Below are positions 53,656 through 62,579 of a stretch of 64,000 nt of DNA, in pieces. The position numbers were made by a program, and so were the translations under genes. Origin of the DNA: CAYTZH01 sp964442285 (GTDB lineage: Bacteria; Myxococcota_A; UBA9160; JAFDET01); the NCBI GenBank assembly GCA_964442285.1, contig CAYTZH010000004.1, positions 1 through 64,000 of the forward strand, written 5' to 3'. Within the stretch, counting starts at the first letter, position 1. Each line of letters begins with the position of its first letter. The notes under the pieces were generated by a model, which saw nothing but the letters and a program-made list of their open reading frames with translations, was not told the origin of the DNA and ran no database searches.

Positions 53656-54588
53656 TCAGGCGCTGACCTTGCGGGCCACCGCGATCAGCTCGTCGCGGGG
53701 GTTCACGTAGAGGCTGACCCGGTCGAGGAACGCGAAGGGCGCGAGCAGCCGACTCGCGAGGGGATGCACGCGACCCGCCCGCTCGCGCACGAAGGCCACG
53801 GACACGTGCTTGCCGGCATGCCGCGGCGTGACGTCCACGAGCGCAAAGCCCGTGCGCCGCAGCAGCTCGCCAAGGGTCGATGGGCTGAAGTGGTGCAGAT
53901 GCTCGAGGTGCTTGTAGTGGTGCCAGCGTCGGCCGAGCAGGCGCGCGAAGGCGCTCTCCACGTTCTGCGTCTCGAGGATCAGGACGCCGTCCGGGCGCAG
54001 CAGGGTCGCCGCCCGGCGCAGGTCGGCGGCCGGGTCGGGGAGGTGCTCGATCACGTCCCAGAAGCTGATGGCGTCGAAGCTCGCCGGCGCGAAGGGCGCC
54101 GAGGCGAGGTCGCCGGCGTGGACGTCCAGGCCCGCCGTCTCTCGCGCGTGTCGGGCCACGGCCGGGGACGGCTCCACGCCCTGCACCTCCCAGCCCCGCT
54201 CCCGCAGCGCCTGCAGGAAGTACCCGGCAGCGCAGCCCACATCGAGGGCGCGGCCGCGGGCCGGCAGGTGGCGCTCCAGGTAGCGCAGGCGGCGGCGGAA
54301 GGTGCGCAGGTAGAGCGGCTCGTCCGCCAGGTAGTCGGCGTAGCCGCGCTGGGACGGGCAGGCGCTGCGCCAGTAGCTCTCGCCGTAGACCGCGCGCAGG
54401 GCGTCGGGGACCAGGCGCGGCGTCACGTACACCAGGCCGCAGTCATCGCAGCGCACGACCGTGAAGGGCTCCTCGCGAAAGACCGGCGAGCGCCGCGGGG
54501 ATCCGCACACCGCGCAGCGGTCCGCCGGCTGCAGGGCCTCCGCAGCGGGCCGCTCGCCCGGGGCGGGAAGCGTGTGCCCGTCGGCCAC
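53656..54588 (-). CDS. zinc-ribbon class I methyltransferase
   Basis: This 310-aa protein starts at GTG 54588. An N-terminal zinc ribbon (Cys25, Cys28, Cys47, Cys50: CAVCGS and RCDDCG) leads into LVYVTPRLVPDALRAVYGESYW. The SAM domain carries ALDVGCAAGYFLQAL (114-128), WEVQGVEPS, ISFWDVIEHLPDP and ILETQNVESAFARLLGRRWHHYKHLEHLHHFSP. This architecture is common in polysaccharide loci. Specificity is unknown. Confidence 0.85.
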   Translation of the reverse strand: MADGHTLPAPGERPAAEALQPADRCAVCGSPRRSPVFREEPFTVVRCDDCGLVYVTPRLVPDALRAVYGESYWRSACPSQRGYADYLADEPLYLRTFRRRLRYLERHLPARGRALDVGCAAGYFLQALRERGWEVQGVEPSPAVARHARETAGLDVHAGDLASAPFAPASFDAISFWDVIEHLPDPAADLRRAATLLRPDGVLILETQNVESAFARLLGRRWHHYKHLEHLHHFSPSTLGELLRRTGFALVDVTPRHAGKHVSVAFVRERAGRVHPLASRLLAPFAFLDRVSLYVNPRDELIAVARKVSA

Positions 54589-54591
54589 GGT

Positions 54592-56034
54592 TCAGCCGAA
54601 GTAGCGCTGCTCGGTGGCGACGGACTCGTGGTCCGACGGGCCGTCGCCCAGCACGCGGGCCGCCATGCGTCGGCCCATTTCGATGGACTGGTCCATGTTG
54701 TTGTAGCGGTACAGACCCTGGCGGCCGCCGGTCTCCAGGTTCTCCAGCCCGCGCACGAAGTCCATGACCACGTCCAGGTGCTCCTGGTAGGTGAGGTCGT
54801 AGAGGGGGTAGGCGAAGGGGATGCGTTTGACGAAGCTGCCCAGCAGCTCGTCCGGTTGGATGAGGCCGACCGCGGCCAGATCGCGGACGGCGATCTCCTG
54901 CAGCCGATCGTCCTCCGCGCGCCAGGTCTCGTCCCCCGCCCGGCAGGTGATCTCCGCGCAGGCGACGGTCTTGCCGGGCGGCGCCGCGCAGGGACTGAAG
55001 TTCTTGAACTCGGACACCCGGTGCACCTGGAGCCCCTTCTCCGGCAGGTAGATCCAGTGGTCCGGGGACATCTGCTCCCGCGCCAGCTTCAGGTACACGA
55101 AGACGCACGAGACATAGCGGAGCTCGCGCAGCGCGCGGCGGACCTCCGCCGGGGCGCGGGGCACCACGCTGCGCGCCAGCTCGGTCACCGGGATCGTCGA
55201 GAGGAACTCGTCGCCCTCCACGAACTGGCTCTCGCCGCCGCGGCGGTACTCGATCCGCGCGACCCGGGGGCCCTGGCAGTGCACCCGGATGGCCGGGGCA
55301 TCGGTGAGCACCACACCCCCCATCTTCTCGATGTTGCGCCGGTAGCCCCGGGCCAGCTCGCCGATGCCCCCGACCCGCGGGTACACGAAGTCGGTCACCA
55401 GCGTGCGCGGTGCGACCCGCGGGCGGAACAGGGTCTTGCGGATGGTGTCCCAGAGGTCGAGCAGCGTGATGCGCTGGCTGGCCCAGACCGAGGAGATCTC
55501 GTCCGCCGAGATGCCCCAGGCCTTCTCCGTGTACTCGACGAAGAAGATCTTGGCGAGCCGCGGTCCGAAGCGCTTCTCGACCCACTCGCGGAAGTTGCGA
55601 TCCCGGTAGTCGCGCAGTTGCAGCCCGTCCAGCGTCCGGACCCACGCGTAGTCGAACAGGATCCGCACGACCTGGGTCGGCGGGATGTTGCGCAGCACGT
55701 TGTGCAGCTCGAGGGGGTAGTTGAACAGACGTCCGAACAGATAGATGCGAGACAGGCGCTTCCGCCACACCTTGTTGTCGCCCAGGATCTCCTCGACGTG
55801 GCTCAGCAGCTCCGTCTCGTGGGTATGGAAGCGGTGGGGGCCGAAGTCGTAGGACCAGTAGTCGGAGTCCTCGCGGCCGGCGCTGGCGCGGTCGCCCTCC
55901 TCGAACGAGGTCGCCATCCCGCCCACGTGGGGCTCGCGCTCGACCACGGTGACGCGCACGCCCCGCTTGCTCATCTCGTAGGCGGAGGCGAGGCCGGCGA
56001 GGCCCCCGCCCAGGATCACGACGTGACGACTCAT
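54592..56034 (-). CDS. FAD-dependent amine-oxidase/UDP-galactopyranose-mutase-like protein
   Basis: This 480-aa flavoprotein begins with the dinucleotide-binding motif VVILGGGLAGLASAYEMSKRG and GGMATSFEEG. It continues with the UGM/protoporphyrinogen-oxidase-like segments FGPHRFHTHETELL, LFGRLFNYPLEL, FREWVEKRFGPRLAKIFFVEYTEKAWG and YPRVGGIGELARGY. It ends NNMDQSIEMGRRMAARVL, the FAD-binding C-terminal motif. In polysaccharide clusters such proteins remodel nucleotide sugars or desaturate isoprenoids. It is the first gene of the FAD protein/methyltransferase/methyltransferase operon. Confidence 0.85.
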   Translation of the reverse strand: MSRHVVILGGGLAGLASAYEMSKRGVRVTVVEREPHVGGMATSFEEGDRASAGREDSDYWSYDFGPHRFHTHETELLSHVEEILGDNKVWRKRLSRIYLFGRLFNYPLELHNVLRNIPPTQVVRILFDYAWVRTLDGLQLRDYRDRNFREWVEKRFGPRLAKIFFVEYTEKAWGISADEISSVWASQRITLLDLWDTIRKTLFRPRVAPRTLVTDFVYPRVGGIGELARGYRRNIEKMGGVVLTDAPAIRVHCQGPRVARIEYRRGGESQFVEGDEFLSTIPVTELARSVVPRAPAEVRRALRELRYVSCVFVYLKLAREQMSPDHWIYLPEKGLQVHRVSEFKNFSPCAAPPGKTVACAEITCRAGDETWRAEDDRLQEIAVRDLAAVGLIQPDELLGSFVKRIPFAYPLYDLTYQEHLDVVMDFVRGLENLETGGRQGLYRYNNMDQSIEMGRRMAARVLGDGPSDHESVATEQRYFG

Positions 56035-56372
56035 TCCCACTTCCGGTTGGGGGTGCGCCGCGGGCGCCACACCGCTCGCTTCCGGGCCCGAGCGCCCGCA
56101 TGGGTAACAGTCGAGACTACCACAAACCTCCCGGGGCAGGCCTCGTGCGGCCTTCCGCGGGCCGCCCCTGCGGCCCGGATCGGGGACGGGGATTCCAGCC
56201 GCAGCGTGGGGTCGCCGATCGGGATTCCGGCCGAAGCGCCGCCGCTTGGTCGAGGGTCCTGCGTGCGCGTGACGTGCGGCCCACGCCGGGCGGTTTGCCC
56301 GGCTTCGCGCCGGGCGGTTTGCCCGGCTTCGGGCCGGTACGTAGACTGCTCGCGAAGCCCGGGAGTTCGCGC
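56035..56372. other. 338-bp divergent intergenic region
   Basis: The spacer separates the FAD-protein operon from the first methyltransferase/desaturase pair. It contains the tandem hairpin repeat at 56285-56332 and no T-tract or clear promoter hexamers. No protein-like frame independent of the flanking genes was seen. Confidence 0.5.
56285..56332. repeat. tandem 24-bp hairpin repeat
   Basis: Two 24-bp units (56285-56308, 56309-56332) differ only at the last base. Each contains the stem GCCGGGC, loop GGTTT and complement GCCCGGC, so the leader of the methyltransferase/desaturase pair could form two identical hairpins. Confidence 0.85.
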
Positions 56373-57311
56373 GTGCCCCGTCCCTGCCCCATCTGCCTGC
56401 ACCCGACCGCGGAGCTCCTGGCCGAGGGGCAGGACTTCGAGTACGGCTCGCTCCCCGGGCCCTTCCACATGTGGCGTTGCGAGGCGTGCGGTCACGGATA
56501 CCTCGACCCGCTCCCCGCCCCCGACCAGCTCCAGGCCATCTACCCCCCGACCTACTACACGACCAACCCGCGCTCCCCGATCCACTTCGACGGCCCCGTG
56601 CGCGAGCTGAAGGCGCGTCGCGAGGTGGAGCGGATCCTGGCCCTGGCGGGCGATCCCGCACCCGGGCGCGTCGTGGACCTGGGCTGCGGAGACGGCGAGC
56701 GGCTGGTGCGGCTGCGCCGGCGGCTCGGGCCCGAGGTCGACCTGCTGGGCCTCGACCTGCGGGTCGACGCCGATCGCGCGCGGGCCCTCGGCGACGTCGG
56801 CGTCCGGGTCGAGACCTGCGACCTCGAGGCGGGGCTCGACCGGCTCGGCGAGCCGGGCCCCGACCTGGCCATCCTCTGCCAGCTCATCGAGCACCTGCGG
56901 GCCCCCGCCTCCCTGCTGCAGGAGCTGGCCAAGCGGATGTGCCGCGGCGGCCGCGTGCTGATCGAGACCCCGAATCTGGGCGGCGTGGACTTCCGCCTGT
57001 TCCGACGCCGACACTGGGGCGGCTATCACTTCCCCCGCCACTTCCACGTCTTCGGCGTGGACAGCCTGGTGCGGACCGTGGGCGACGCGGGACTGCGCGT
57101 CGAGCGTCGGGGCTTCCTGCCGTCGGGATTCGGGATCGCCAGCCTGCGCAATCGGCTCGGTCTCAACAGCATCGAGCGCAGTCGACATCCGGCGGAAGTG
57201 CTCCACATGCGCAATCCCGTCGCCGTGGGTCTCGAGGTGGGCTTCGAGCTGGTCTGGTCGGCGCTCGGCGGGGCCACCTCCAACCAGTACCTGGTGGCTT
57301 CGAAGCCGTGA
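56373..57311 (+). CDS. zinc-ribbon class I methyltransferase (partner of desaturase 1)
   Basis: This 312-aa protein starts at GTG 56373. The zinc ribbon (Cys5, Cys8, Cys36, Cys39) is followed by YLDPLPAPDQLQAIYPPTYYTTNPRSP, motif I VVDLGCGDGERL (100-111), LAILCQLIEHLRAP and ETPNLGGVDFRLFRRRHWGGYHFPRHFHVF. It shares the YPPTYYTxNPRSP, RLFRRRxWGxYHxPRHFHxF and ERSRHPAE signatures with the product at 60296-61264, so the two are paralogues. The stop overlaps the desaturase start by four bases (GTGA), implying they act together. The acceptor is unknown; a lipid intermediate is suggested only by the coupling. Confidence 0.88.
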   Translation: MPRPCPICLHPTAELLAEGQDFEYGSLPGPFHMWRCEACGHGYLDPLPAPDQLQAIYPPTYYTTNPRSPIHFDGPVRELKARREVERILALAGDPAPGRVVDLGCGDGERLVRLRRRLGPEVDLLGLDLRVDADRARALGDVGVRVETCDLEAGLDRLGEPGPDLAILCQLIEHLRAPASLLQELAKRMCRGGRVLIETPNLGGVDFRLFRRRHWGGYHFPRHFHVFGVDSLVRTVGDAGLRVERRGFLPSGFGIASLRNRLGLNSIERSRHPAEVLHMRNPVAVGLEVGFELVWSALGGATSNQYLVASKP

Positions 57312-58309
57312 GTCATCCCTCCCCCGCTCCGAGCGCTCGACGCGACGCGGTCCACACCGGTCCGTACGAGCCGTTCCGCCACAGCCTGCTCTCGCCCGCG
57401 GAGGTGCAGGCCCTGAGCCGCCTCGAGCCCGGTCGCGCGGTGCGCGATGCCCTGGGTCTGTGGGCGCAGATCGGGGCGGCCTGGGTCGCGGTCGCCGTGT
57501 GGCCGACCTGGTGGGTGGTGGCGGCCGCGATCGTCGTGGTCGGAACCCGGGAGTACGCGCTGCAGGTGATCGGGCACGACGGCATCCACCGGCGGCTCGC
57601 CGACGACCGCCGTCGCAACGACCTGGTCTGCGACCTGCTGATGCTCGGGCCCGTGGGCGCCATCACCCGGCTCAACGGACGCAACCACCGGCTCCACCAC
57701 CGCCGGCTCGGCCGCGAGGACGATCCGGACCGATTCAAGTACGACGACACGGCCAAGGGGTCGCGCAGCGAGACGCTCCTGTTCCTCGCGGGCCTCTCGG
57801 GCCTCGTGCGCTTCGTCCGCCACGTCTTCCTGCGGCCGCTCGGCGCCAGCGGCACCTCGCTCCACGGCGAGGCCGCGCCCCAGGGCTACACGGCGCGCGA
57901 CCTGGCGATCCTGGGTGGCTGGCAGGGGGCGCTGGCCCTGGGCCTCACCCTGGGTGTGGGCTGGTGGGCCTACCCCGTGCTCTGGCTGCTGCCGGTCTAC
58001 GTCTTCACCTACTGCGCGAATCTCTCTCGCCAGTTCCTGGAGCACGCCCATCCCGGTCCCGATGCCGACGCCCACCGGCTGAAGAGCTTCGTGAGCCATC
58101 CCGTCGAGCGCTTCTTCCTGGCGCCCTGCCAGATGAACCACCACGCCGCGCACCACCTGTGGCCGTCGATCCCCTACTACCACCTGCCCGAGGCCGATCG
58201 GCTCCTGCGCGAGCGGAATACGTCGGACCGGATCGTCTGGGTGCCGAGCTACGGGGCGGCGCTGCGCACCTGGCTGCGCTCGCGACCCGCGACACCTGCG
58301 AGGGCCTGA
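57308..58309 (+). CDS. membrane fatty-acid-desaturase-family protein 1
   Basis: This 333-aa protein has four to five hydrophobic segments and the three His clusters of di-iron membrane desaturases/hydroxylases: HDGIH (90-94), HRLHH (127-131) and HHAAHH (278-283). LWPSIPYYHLPEADRLL follows the last box, as is typical. It would introduce a double bond or hydroxyl into a lipid acyl chain or polyisoprenoid using O2. GTG 57308 overlaps the methyltransferase stop. No electron donor is fused. Confidence 0.9.
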   Translation: MSHPSPAPSARRDAVHTGPYEPFRHSLLSPAEVQALSRLEPGRAVRDALGLWAQIGAAWVAVAVWPTWWVVAAAIVVVGTREYALQVIGHDGIHRRLADDRRRNDLVCDLLMLGPVGAITRLNGRNHRLHHRRLGREDDPDRFKYDDTAKGSRSETLLFLAGLSGLVRFVRHVFLRPLGASGTSLHGEAAPQGYTARDLAILGGWQGALALGLTLGVGWWAYPVLWLLPVYVFTYCANLSRQFLEHAHPGPDADAHRLKSFVSHPVERFFLAPCQMNHHAAHHLWPSIPYYHLPEADRLLRERNTSDRIVWVPSYGAALRTWLRSRPATPARA

Positions 58310-58322
58310 GGCCGATCCCGTC

Positions 58323-60299
58323 TCAGCCGCGGAATCCCAGGACCAGTACCGCGCCAAAGGTGAGCAGCGCACCCAGGTAGAGGGCCCGCAGCGGACGTAG
58401 CCCCTCCCCGGCCAGCCGCTCCGCCGGCCAGGCCAGGCCCAGGGCGCCGACCAGCGCGCCCGGCAGCAGGGCGGGCAGGGCGTAGAAGGCCTTGGACGCC
58501 GCGTAGGACGGGTACCGGATCGCGAACGAGAGGTGGAGGAAGCCGAAGGTCCAGAGTACCGCGAGGAGCAGGCTCCAGGCCATGCGCCGACGCAGGCTCG
58601 CGTCGCGGACGGCCGATCGCGCGGCCCGCAGGATGCCCAGCGCCAACAGCAGCGTCACGGGCAGGGCCGGTGCGTAGCCCAGCAGCATCCAGTCGAGGTG
58701 CCAGCCGCCCGGGTTCGCCAGGGGGTCCGCGACGCCCGCCGCGAGCCCGTCCCCCCAGAGCGTCGAATAGACGCCGTCGCCATAGGACCGGAAGCCCGCG
58801 AAGAGCGGGTGGCGCAGGCTCTCGCCGAAGGAGCCGAAGAAGTCGAGGGTGTGGAAGCCGGGCAGGTGCCACCAAAGCCCCGGCCCGCCCGCCTCCCGGT
58901 TCCACGGAAACGGCGTTCCGACGGCCCACCAGCTGCGGGCGTAGAACCAGCCGCCGAGCGCGAGCGCGCCCGCCCCGAGGCCCGCGCCGACGCCGACCGC
59001 CCGCCCCAGGGAGCGCCGGTCGACGGCAAAGGCCCGCAGGGCCGTGATCCCGAGGACCAGGGGAGCCAGGGCGAAGCCCGAGTACTTGGTGAGGAGGCCG
59101 AGTCCGGCGAGCGCGGCGAGGCCGGCCCACGCAGCCACGCTCGCCCGCTCCGCCAGCAGCAGGCCGACGGCCAGGGCCAGGAGCCCGCTGGCCGCCGCGG
59201 TCGATAGGCTCTCGTTGGAGACGTAGGACGCCATGATCAGGTGCATGGGCAGGAGGCCGGCGATCGCCGTTGCCAGACCCGTGCGCAGCGCGTCTCCGGC
59301 GAAGAGGCGGCGCGCCGCTCCCCACACCGCCCAGACGCTCGCCAGCCCGGCCGCCATCGGGATCAGCCGGTAGACGAAGCCCGCCCCCGGATCGCCCTCG
59401 TCGATCCGGAGGGCAGCGGTGAGCCCGGCCGTCAGGACATAGAACAGCGGCGGGTGGTACATGGAGAAGCCCTGGGTGGCCAGGGGAAGCGCGCCGCTCT
59501 CCCGGACGAAGCGCACGTAGTCCAGGTGGCCGTGCGCGTCGAAGCCGACGCTCAGCGGGAGGCCCGCCAGGCGCGTGGCGAGGAGCGCCGCCCAGCCCAG
59601 GGAGATCGCCACGGGCACCGCCAGCTCCAGGCGACGCCGCACCGGCCCGGCGCGCTCGGTCGCGAGTGCGTAGGCGAGCCCGGTCGCCAGCGCCAGGATC
59701 AAGAGCAGCGGAGCCGCGCGCCCGCGCAGCAGGTCGACCGGCTCGGCTGCGAGCAGCGCGCGGGGGTGGACGTGGGTGTCGTCGGCGAGGGACGCGGCGC
59801 CCTTCGTTCCGCCCGGCGGGGTCACGCTCCAGCGCTCGTCGCTGGCCAGCGCGGGAACGTCCTGCGTCCGGATCCGCAGCAGGCCCGGGCCCAGCGGACG
59901 ACGCACCCGCGCCTCCATCGTGTTGAGGCCGGGGCGCAGGAGTCCGGCCACGTCGACCGCGAGGGGCGTGCGCCAGGCGCGGCGCTCGCCCGGGAACACG
60001 GGCTCGCCGTTCAGCACGAGCTCGACGCGGTGGAGGGCCTGCACCTCGAGGCGCGCGCGCGCCGGCACCGAGGCCAGCGCGAAGCGGCGCTCGAAGACGA
60101 AGGGGGGCGGAGGCTGCGGCGTGCGGACCACGCCCGCCGTCACCGGAAACCCGAAACCGATCCACCCGTCGTCACCGCCGGGAGGCAGGAAGGCCACGTC
60201 CGGCGACCGCAGCGCCAGGTGGGCCAGGGACGCCAGGGAGCCGAGCACCAGCAGGGCGGCCAGGCCGCCCTGCAGGCGCGAGAACGAGGCGGGGTTCAT
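58323..60299 (-). CDS. GT-C type membrane glycosyltransferase with lumenal beta-sandwich insertion
   Basis: This 658-aa protein has one N-terminal helix (about 10-28). An extracytoplasmic beta-sandwich-like domain of about 150 residues follows (FERRFALASVPARARLEVQALHRVELVLNGEPV, VDVAGLLRPGLNTMEARV), then about ten helices. The catalytic-loop equivalent is GFDAHGHLDYVRFVRE, with GFSMYHPPLFYVL, as in ArnT/PMT-like GT39/GT83 enzymes that use lipid-linked sugars. The start ATG overlaps the methyltransferase stop (ATGA), so it is the third gene of a desaturase-methyltransferase-glycosyltransferase operon. Donor and acceptor are unknown. Confidence 0.8.
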   Translation of the reverse strand: MNPASFSRLQGGLAALLVLGSLASLAHLALRSPDVAFLPPGGDDGWIGFGFPVTAGVVRTPQPPPPFVFERRFALASVPARARLEVQALHRVELVLNGEPVFPGERRAWRTPLAVDVAGLLRPGLNTMEARVRRPLGPGLLRIRTQDVPALASDERWSVTPPGGTKGAASLADDTHVHPRALLAAEPVDLLRGRAAPLLLILALATGLAYALATERAGPVRRRLELAVPVAISLGWAALLATRLAGLPLSVGFDAHGHLDYVRFVRESGALPLATQGFSMYHPPLFYVLTAGLTAALRIDEGDPGAGFVYRLIPMAAGLASVWAVWGAARRLFAGDALRTGLATAIAGLLPMHLIMASYVSNESLSTAAASGLLALAVGLLLAERASVAAWAGLAALAGLGLLTKYSGFALAPLVLGITALRAFAVDRRSLGRAVGVGAGLGAGALALGGWFYARSWWAVGTPFPWNREAGGPGLWWHLPGFHTLDFFGSFGESLRHPLFAGFRSYGDGVYSTLWGDGLAAGVADPLANPGGWHLDWMLLGYAPALPVTLLLALGILRAARSAVRDASLRRRMAWSLLLAVLWTFGFLHLSFAIRYPSYAASKAFYALPALLPGALVGALGLAWPAERLAGEGLRPLRALYLGALLTFGAVLVLGFRG

Positions 60300-61264
60300 G
60301 GCGCCGCGGGCTTCTCGCCCACCAGGTACTGGGTGGAGGTCGCCAGGCCCAGCGCGATGCAGGCCAGGTCCACCGCGGTGAAGAAGCCCACCACGGGCAG
60401 GTTCGAGTAGCTCAGGAACTCCGCCGGGTGGCGGCTGCGCTCGGCGGCCCCCAGGCCCAGGACATTGCGCAGGCTCGTGATCCAGAAGCCGGGCGACGGC
60501 AGGTAGCCCCGCTCGACGACCCGCAGCGCGACGCGCTCGAGCAGCCCCGTCATCGACGCCTGGGTGAACAGGTGGAAGTGGCGCGGCAGGTGGTAGGCCC
60601 CCCAGTAGCGGCGCCGGAACAGCCGGTGGTCGAACCCGCCCACGTTGGGGGTCTCCAGGATGAGCCGCCCCCCCGGCGCCAGCTTGCGGACCACCCGCTC
60701 GAGCGCGTGAGGGGGCCAGCGCAGATGCTCGATGACCTGGCTCATGATGATGGCGTCGTAGCCCTCGTCGGGGAGAACCCCCAGGTCCTCCTCGATGTTG
60801 GCCTGCACGAGCCGGATGCCGCGCGCGGACAGCTCGGCGACGCGCCGCGGGTCGGGCTGCAGGTCCACGCCCACCCGCTCGCAGTCGCGGGGCAGCTGCT
60901 CGCCCAGCCGCGCCAGGCGCTGGCCGTCGCCGCAGCCGAGGTCGGCGACCGCCCGCACGCGCTGCGGCATCTGCCCGAGCAGGCGCTTCACGTCGCGCTT
61001 CAGCTTCTGGTCGTAGATGAAGCCCTGGAGATAGAACGGCGAGCGGGGATTCACCGTGTAGTAGGTCGGCGGGTAGATTGCCGAGAGCTCGTCGGGCGCG
61101 GGGCGGGGATCGATGTAGACGTGGCCGCATCGGGTGCACTGGACGACCGTGAAGATCCTGCCCTCGAGGGTGCCGTACTCGTAGTCGGGCCCCCGGGTCA
61201 CCACCTGGCTGGCGTCCGATCCGCACACGCAGCAGACGGTCGGCTCCGGCGCCCCCGCCTCCAC
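60296..61264 (-). CDS. zinc-ribbon class I methyltransferase (partner of desaturase 2)
   Basis: This 322-aa protein starts at GTG 61264, three bases after the desaturase stop. The zinc ribbon is Cys11, Cys14, Cys43, Cys46, followed by YIDPRPAPDELSAIYPPTYYTVNPRSP, motif I VADLGCGDGQRL (106-117), IIMSQVIEHLRWP and ETPNVGGFDHRLFRRRYWGAYHLPRHFHLF. It is a clear paralogue of the 56373-57311 product. The C-terminal LPVVGFFTAVDLACIALGLAT is hydrophobic and may anchor it to the membrane. Confidence 0.88.
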   Translation of the reverse strand: MEAGAPEPTVCCVCGSDASQVVTRGPDYEYGTLEGRIFTVVQCTRCGHVYIDPRPAPDELSAIYPPTYYTVNPRSPFYLQGFIYDQKLKRDVKRLLGQMPQRVRAVADLGCGDGQRLARLGEQLPRDCERVGVDLQPDPRRVAELSARGIRLVQANIEEDLGVLPDEGYDAIIMSQVIEHLRWPPHALERVVRKLAPGGRLILETPNVGGFDHRLFRRRYWGAYHLPRHFHLFTQASMTGLLERVALRVVERGYLPSPGFWITSLRNVLGLGAAERSRHPAEFLSYSNLPVVGFFTAVDLACIALGLATSTQYLVGEKPAAP

Positions 61265-61267
61265 GGC

Positions 61268-62191
61268 TCAGCGGCCCTGGATCATCGACGCGAGCACCCC
61301 GGCGTACGAGCGGCGCACCGCGGGGCCGTACCCGGGCTCCTCGCGAGCGAGGAGCTCGGTCAGGGGGCGGAGGTTGTGGTGGGGCACGCCCGGCGCGTAA
61401 TGATGCGCCTTGTGGTAGTTGAACGAGAATCCCGAGAGGAAGAAGCGCTCCAGCGGCAGCGAGACCAGATCGATCGTGCGGATCGGCTGTGCGCCCAGCG
61501 CGGCCGGCCACCGGTCCGCGGCCGCGTAGTGGTAGCCGTGCTCGACGAAGACGCGGACGCGGTTCACCAGCAGCGCCACGCTGCCGAGGGGCCCCGCCCA
61601 GAAGACCGGCCACGCCCACCAGCCGATGGCGGCCGTGAGGGCCGCGAACACCGCCCCGTTGCAGGCCAGGATCGCCAGGTTGTGCCGGCGCTGGCGACCG
61701 GCGTCCTCGGTCTCCGCCGCGCTCACCGCGGGCCCCTCCTGGCGGAGCTTCTCCAGCGCCTCGGGCACGATTCCGAAGAGCAACACGGCGAGGCGACGCA
61801 GGCCGGGCCGGGCCTCCAGGATCGGGCGGTAGATGTAGGCGTCCGGATCGCTGTCGAGGTCCCGCGCCCGGTGGTGGTCCAGGTGCTGCTGGCGGTAGCG
61901 GTGGAAGTTGACGCCCACCAGGCTGGCATGGACCACACCGGAGAGCTCGTTCAGCCAGGCCGGCTCGAGGAACGCGCGATGCACGGCCTCGTGGCTGGCC
62001 AGCACCAGGCGGTACTGCATCAGGCCGACCAGCACGAAGGCGACGGCCCCGGTGCCCCAGCCGGGCGCCCACGCGAAGGCGGCGATCGGCCCGACGATCA
62101 GGAGGTAGGTGGCGCCCAGGCCGAGGAGTGCCGAGTTGCGGCGGTCGCGGTGGAGGCCGGCCAGGACGCGTCTCGCCTCGGGGGACTTCAC
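61268..62191 (-). CDS. membrane fatty-acid-desaturase-family protein 2
   Basis: This 307-aa protein from GTG 62191 carries all three His boxes, HEAVH (67-71), HLDHH (103-107) and NYHKAHHYAPGVPHH, with hydrophobic segments about 22-42, 48-66 and 185-225. It matches the fatty-acid desaturase/carotenoid-hydroxylase superfamily. The frame is open further upstream to beyond the N gap, but that part is low-complexity shadow. It is the first gene of the minus-strand operon with the zinc-ribbon methyltransferase and the GT-C protein. Confidence 0.88.
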   Translation of the reverse strand: MKSPEARRVLAGLHRDRRNSALLGLGATYLLIVGPIAAFAWAPGWGTGAVAFVLVGLMQYRLVLASHEAVHRAFLEPAWLNELSGVVHASLVGVNFHRYRQQHLDHHRARDLDSDPDAYIYRPILEARPGLRRLAVLLFGIVPEALEKLRQEGPAVSAAETEDAGRQRRHNLAILACNGAVFAALTAAIGWWAWPVFWAGPLGSVALLVNRVRVFVEHGYHYAAADRWPAALGAQPIRTIDLVSLPLERFFLSGFSFNYHKAHHYAPGVPHHNLRPLTELLAREEPGYGPAVRRSYAGVLASMIQGR

Positions 62192-62579
62192 GATGGGCTC
62201 GCTCCGAGCACGTGGCCGCACCCGCGCCGGGGCGCGCGGCGAGGTGCAGAAAGTGGACGGTGAGAATACCCGACGGGTGGCGGCCACTCCAGCACCGCGA
62301 TGCGCAGCTCGTGCGCAACCCGTCGGGGAGTCGCGCGCAACCCGTCGGAGGCCCCGCCGACTCCGCCGCCCGCGCCGACGTGGTAACCTCGCGGCGCANN
62401 NNNNNNNNNNNNNNNNNNNNNNNNNNNNNNNNNNNNNNNNNNNNNNNNNNNNNNNNNNNNNNNNNNNNNNNNNNNNNNNNNNNNNNNNNNNNNNNNNNGT
62501 CGGAGGCCCCGCCGACTCCGCCGCCCGCGCCGACGTGGTAACCTCGCGGCGCATTCGGGGCACGAGGGCGCATCGGAAC
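62192..62579. other. divergent intergenic region with 100-N scaffold gap
   Basis: The spacer between desaturase 2 and the fused desaturase-methyltransferase contains a 22-bp imperfect tandem repeat near 62311-62354. A 55-bp segment at 62344-62398 recurs identically at 62499-62553 on the far side of exactly 100 Ns (62399-62498). A GTGGTAACC motif occurs once per copy. No gene is supported here, and the true length is uncertain. Confidence 0.8.

Noticed and set aside
56285..56332. Tandem hairpins as an intrinsic terminator, or a CRISPR-like array
   Set aside because: There is no T-tract, and two adjacent copies without spacers do not make a CRISPR array. No cas genes are present anywhere in the window.
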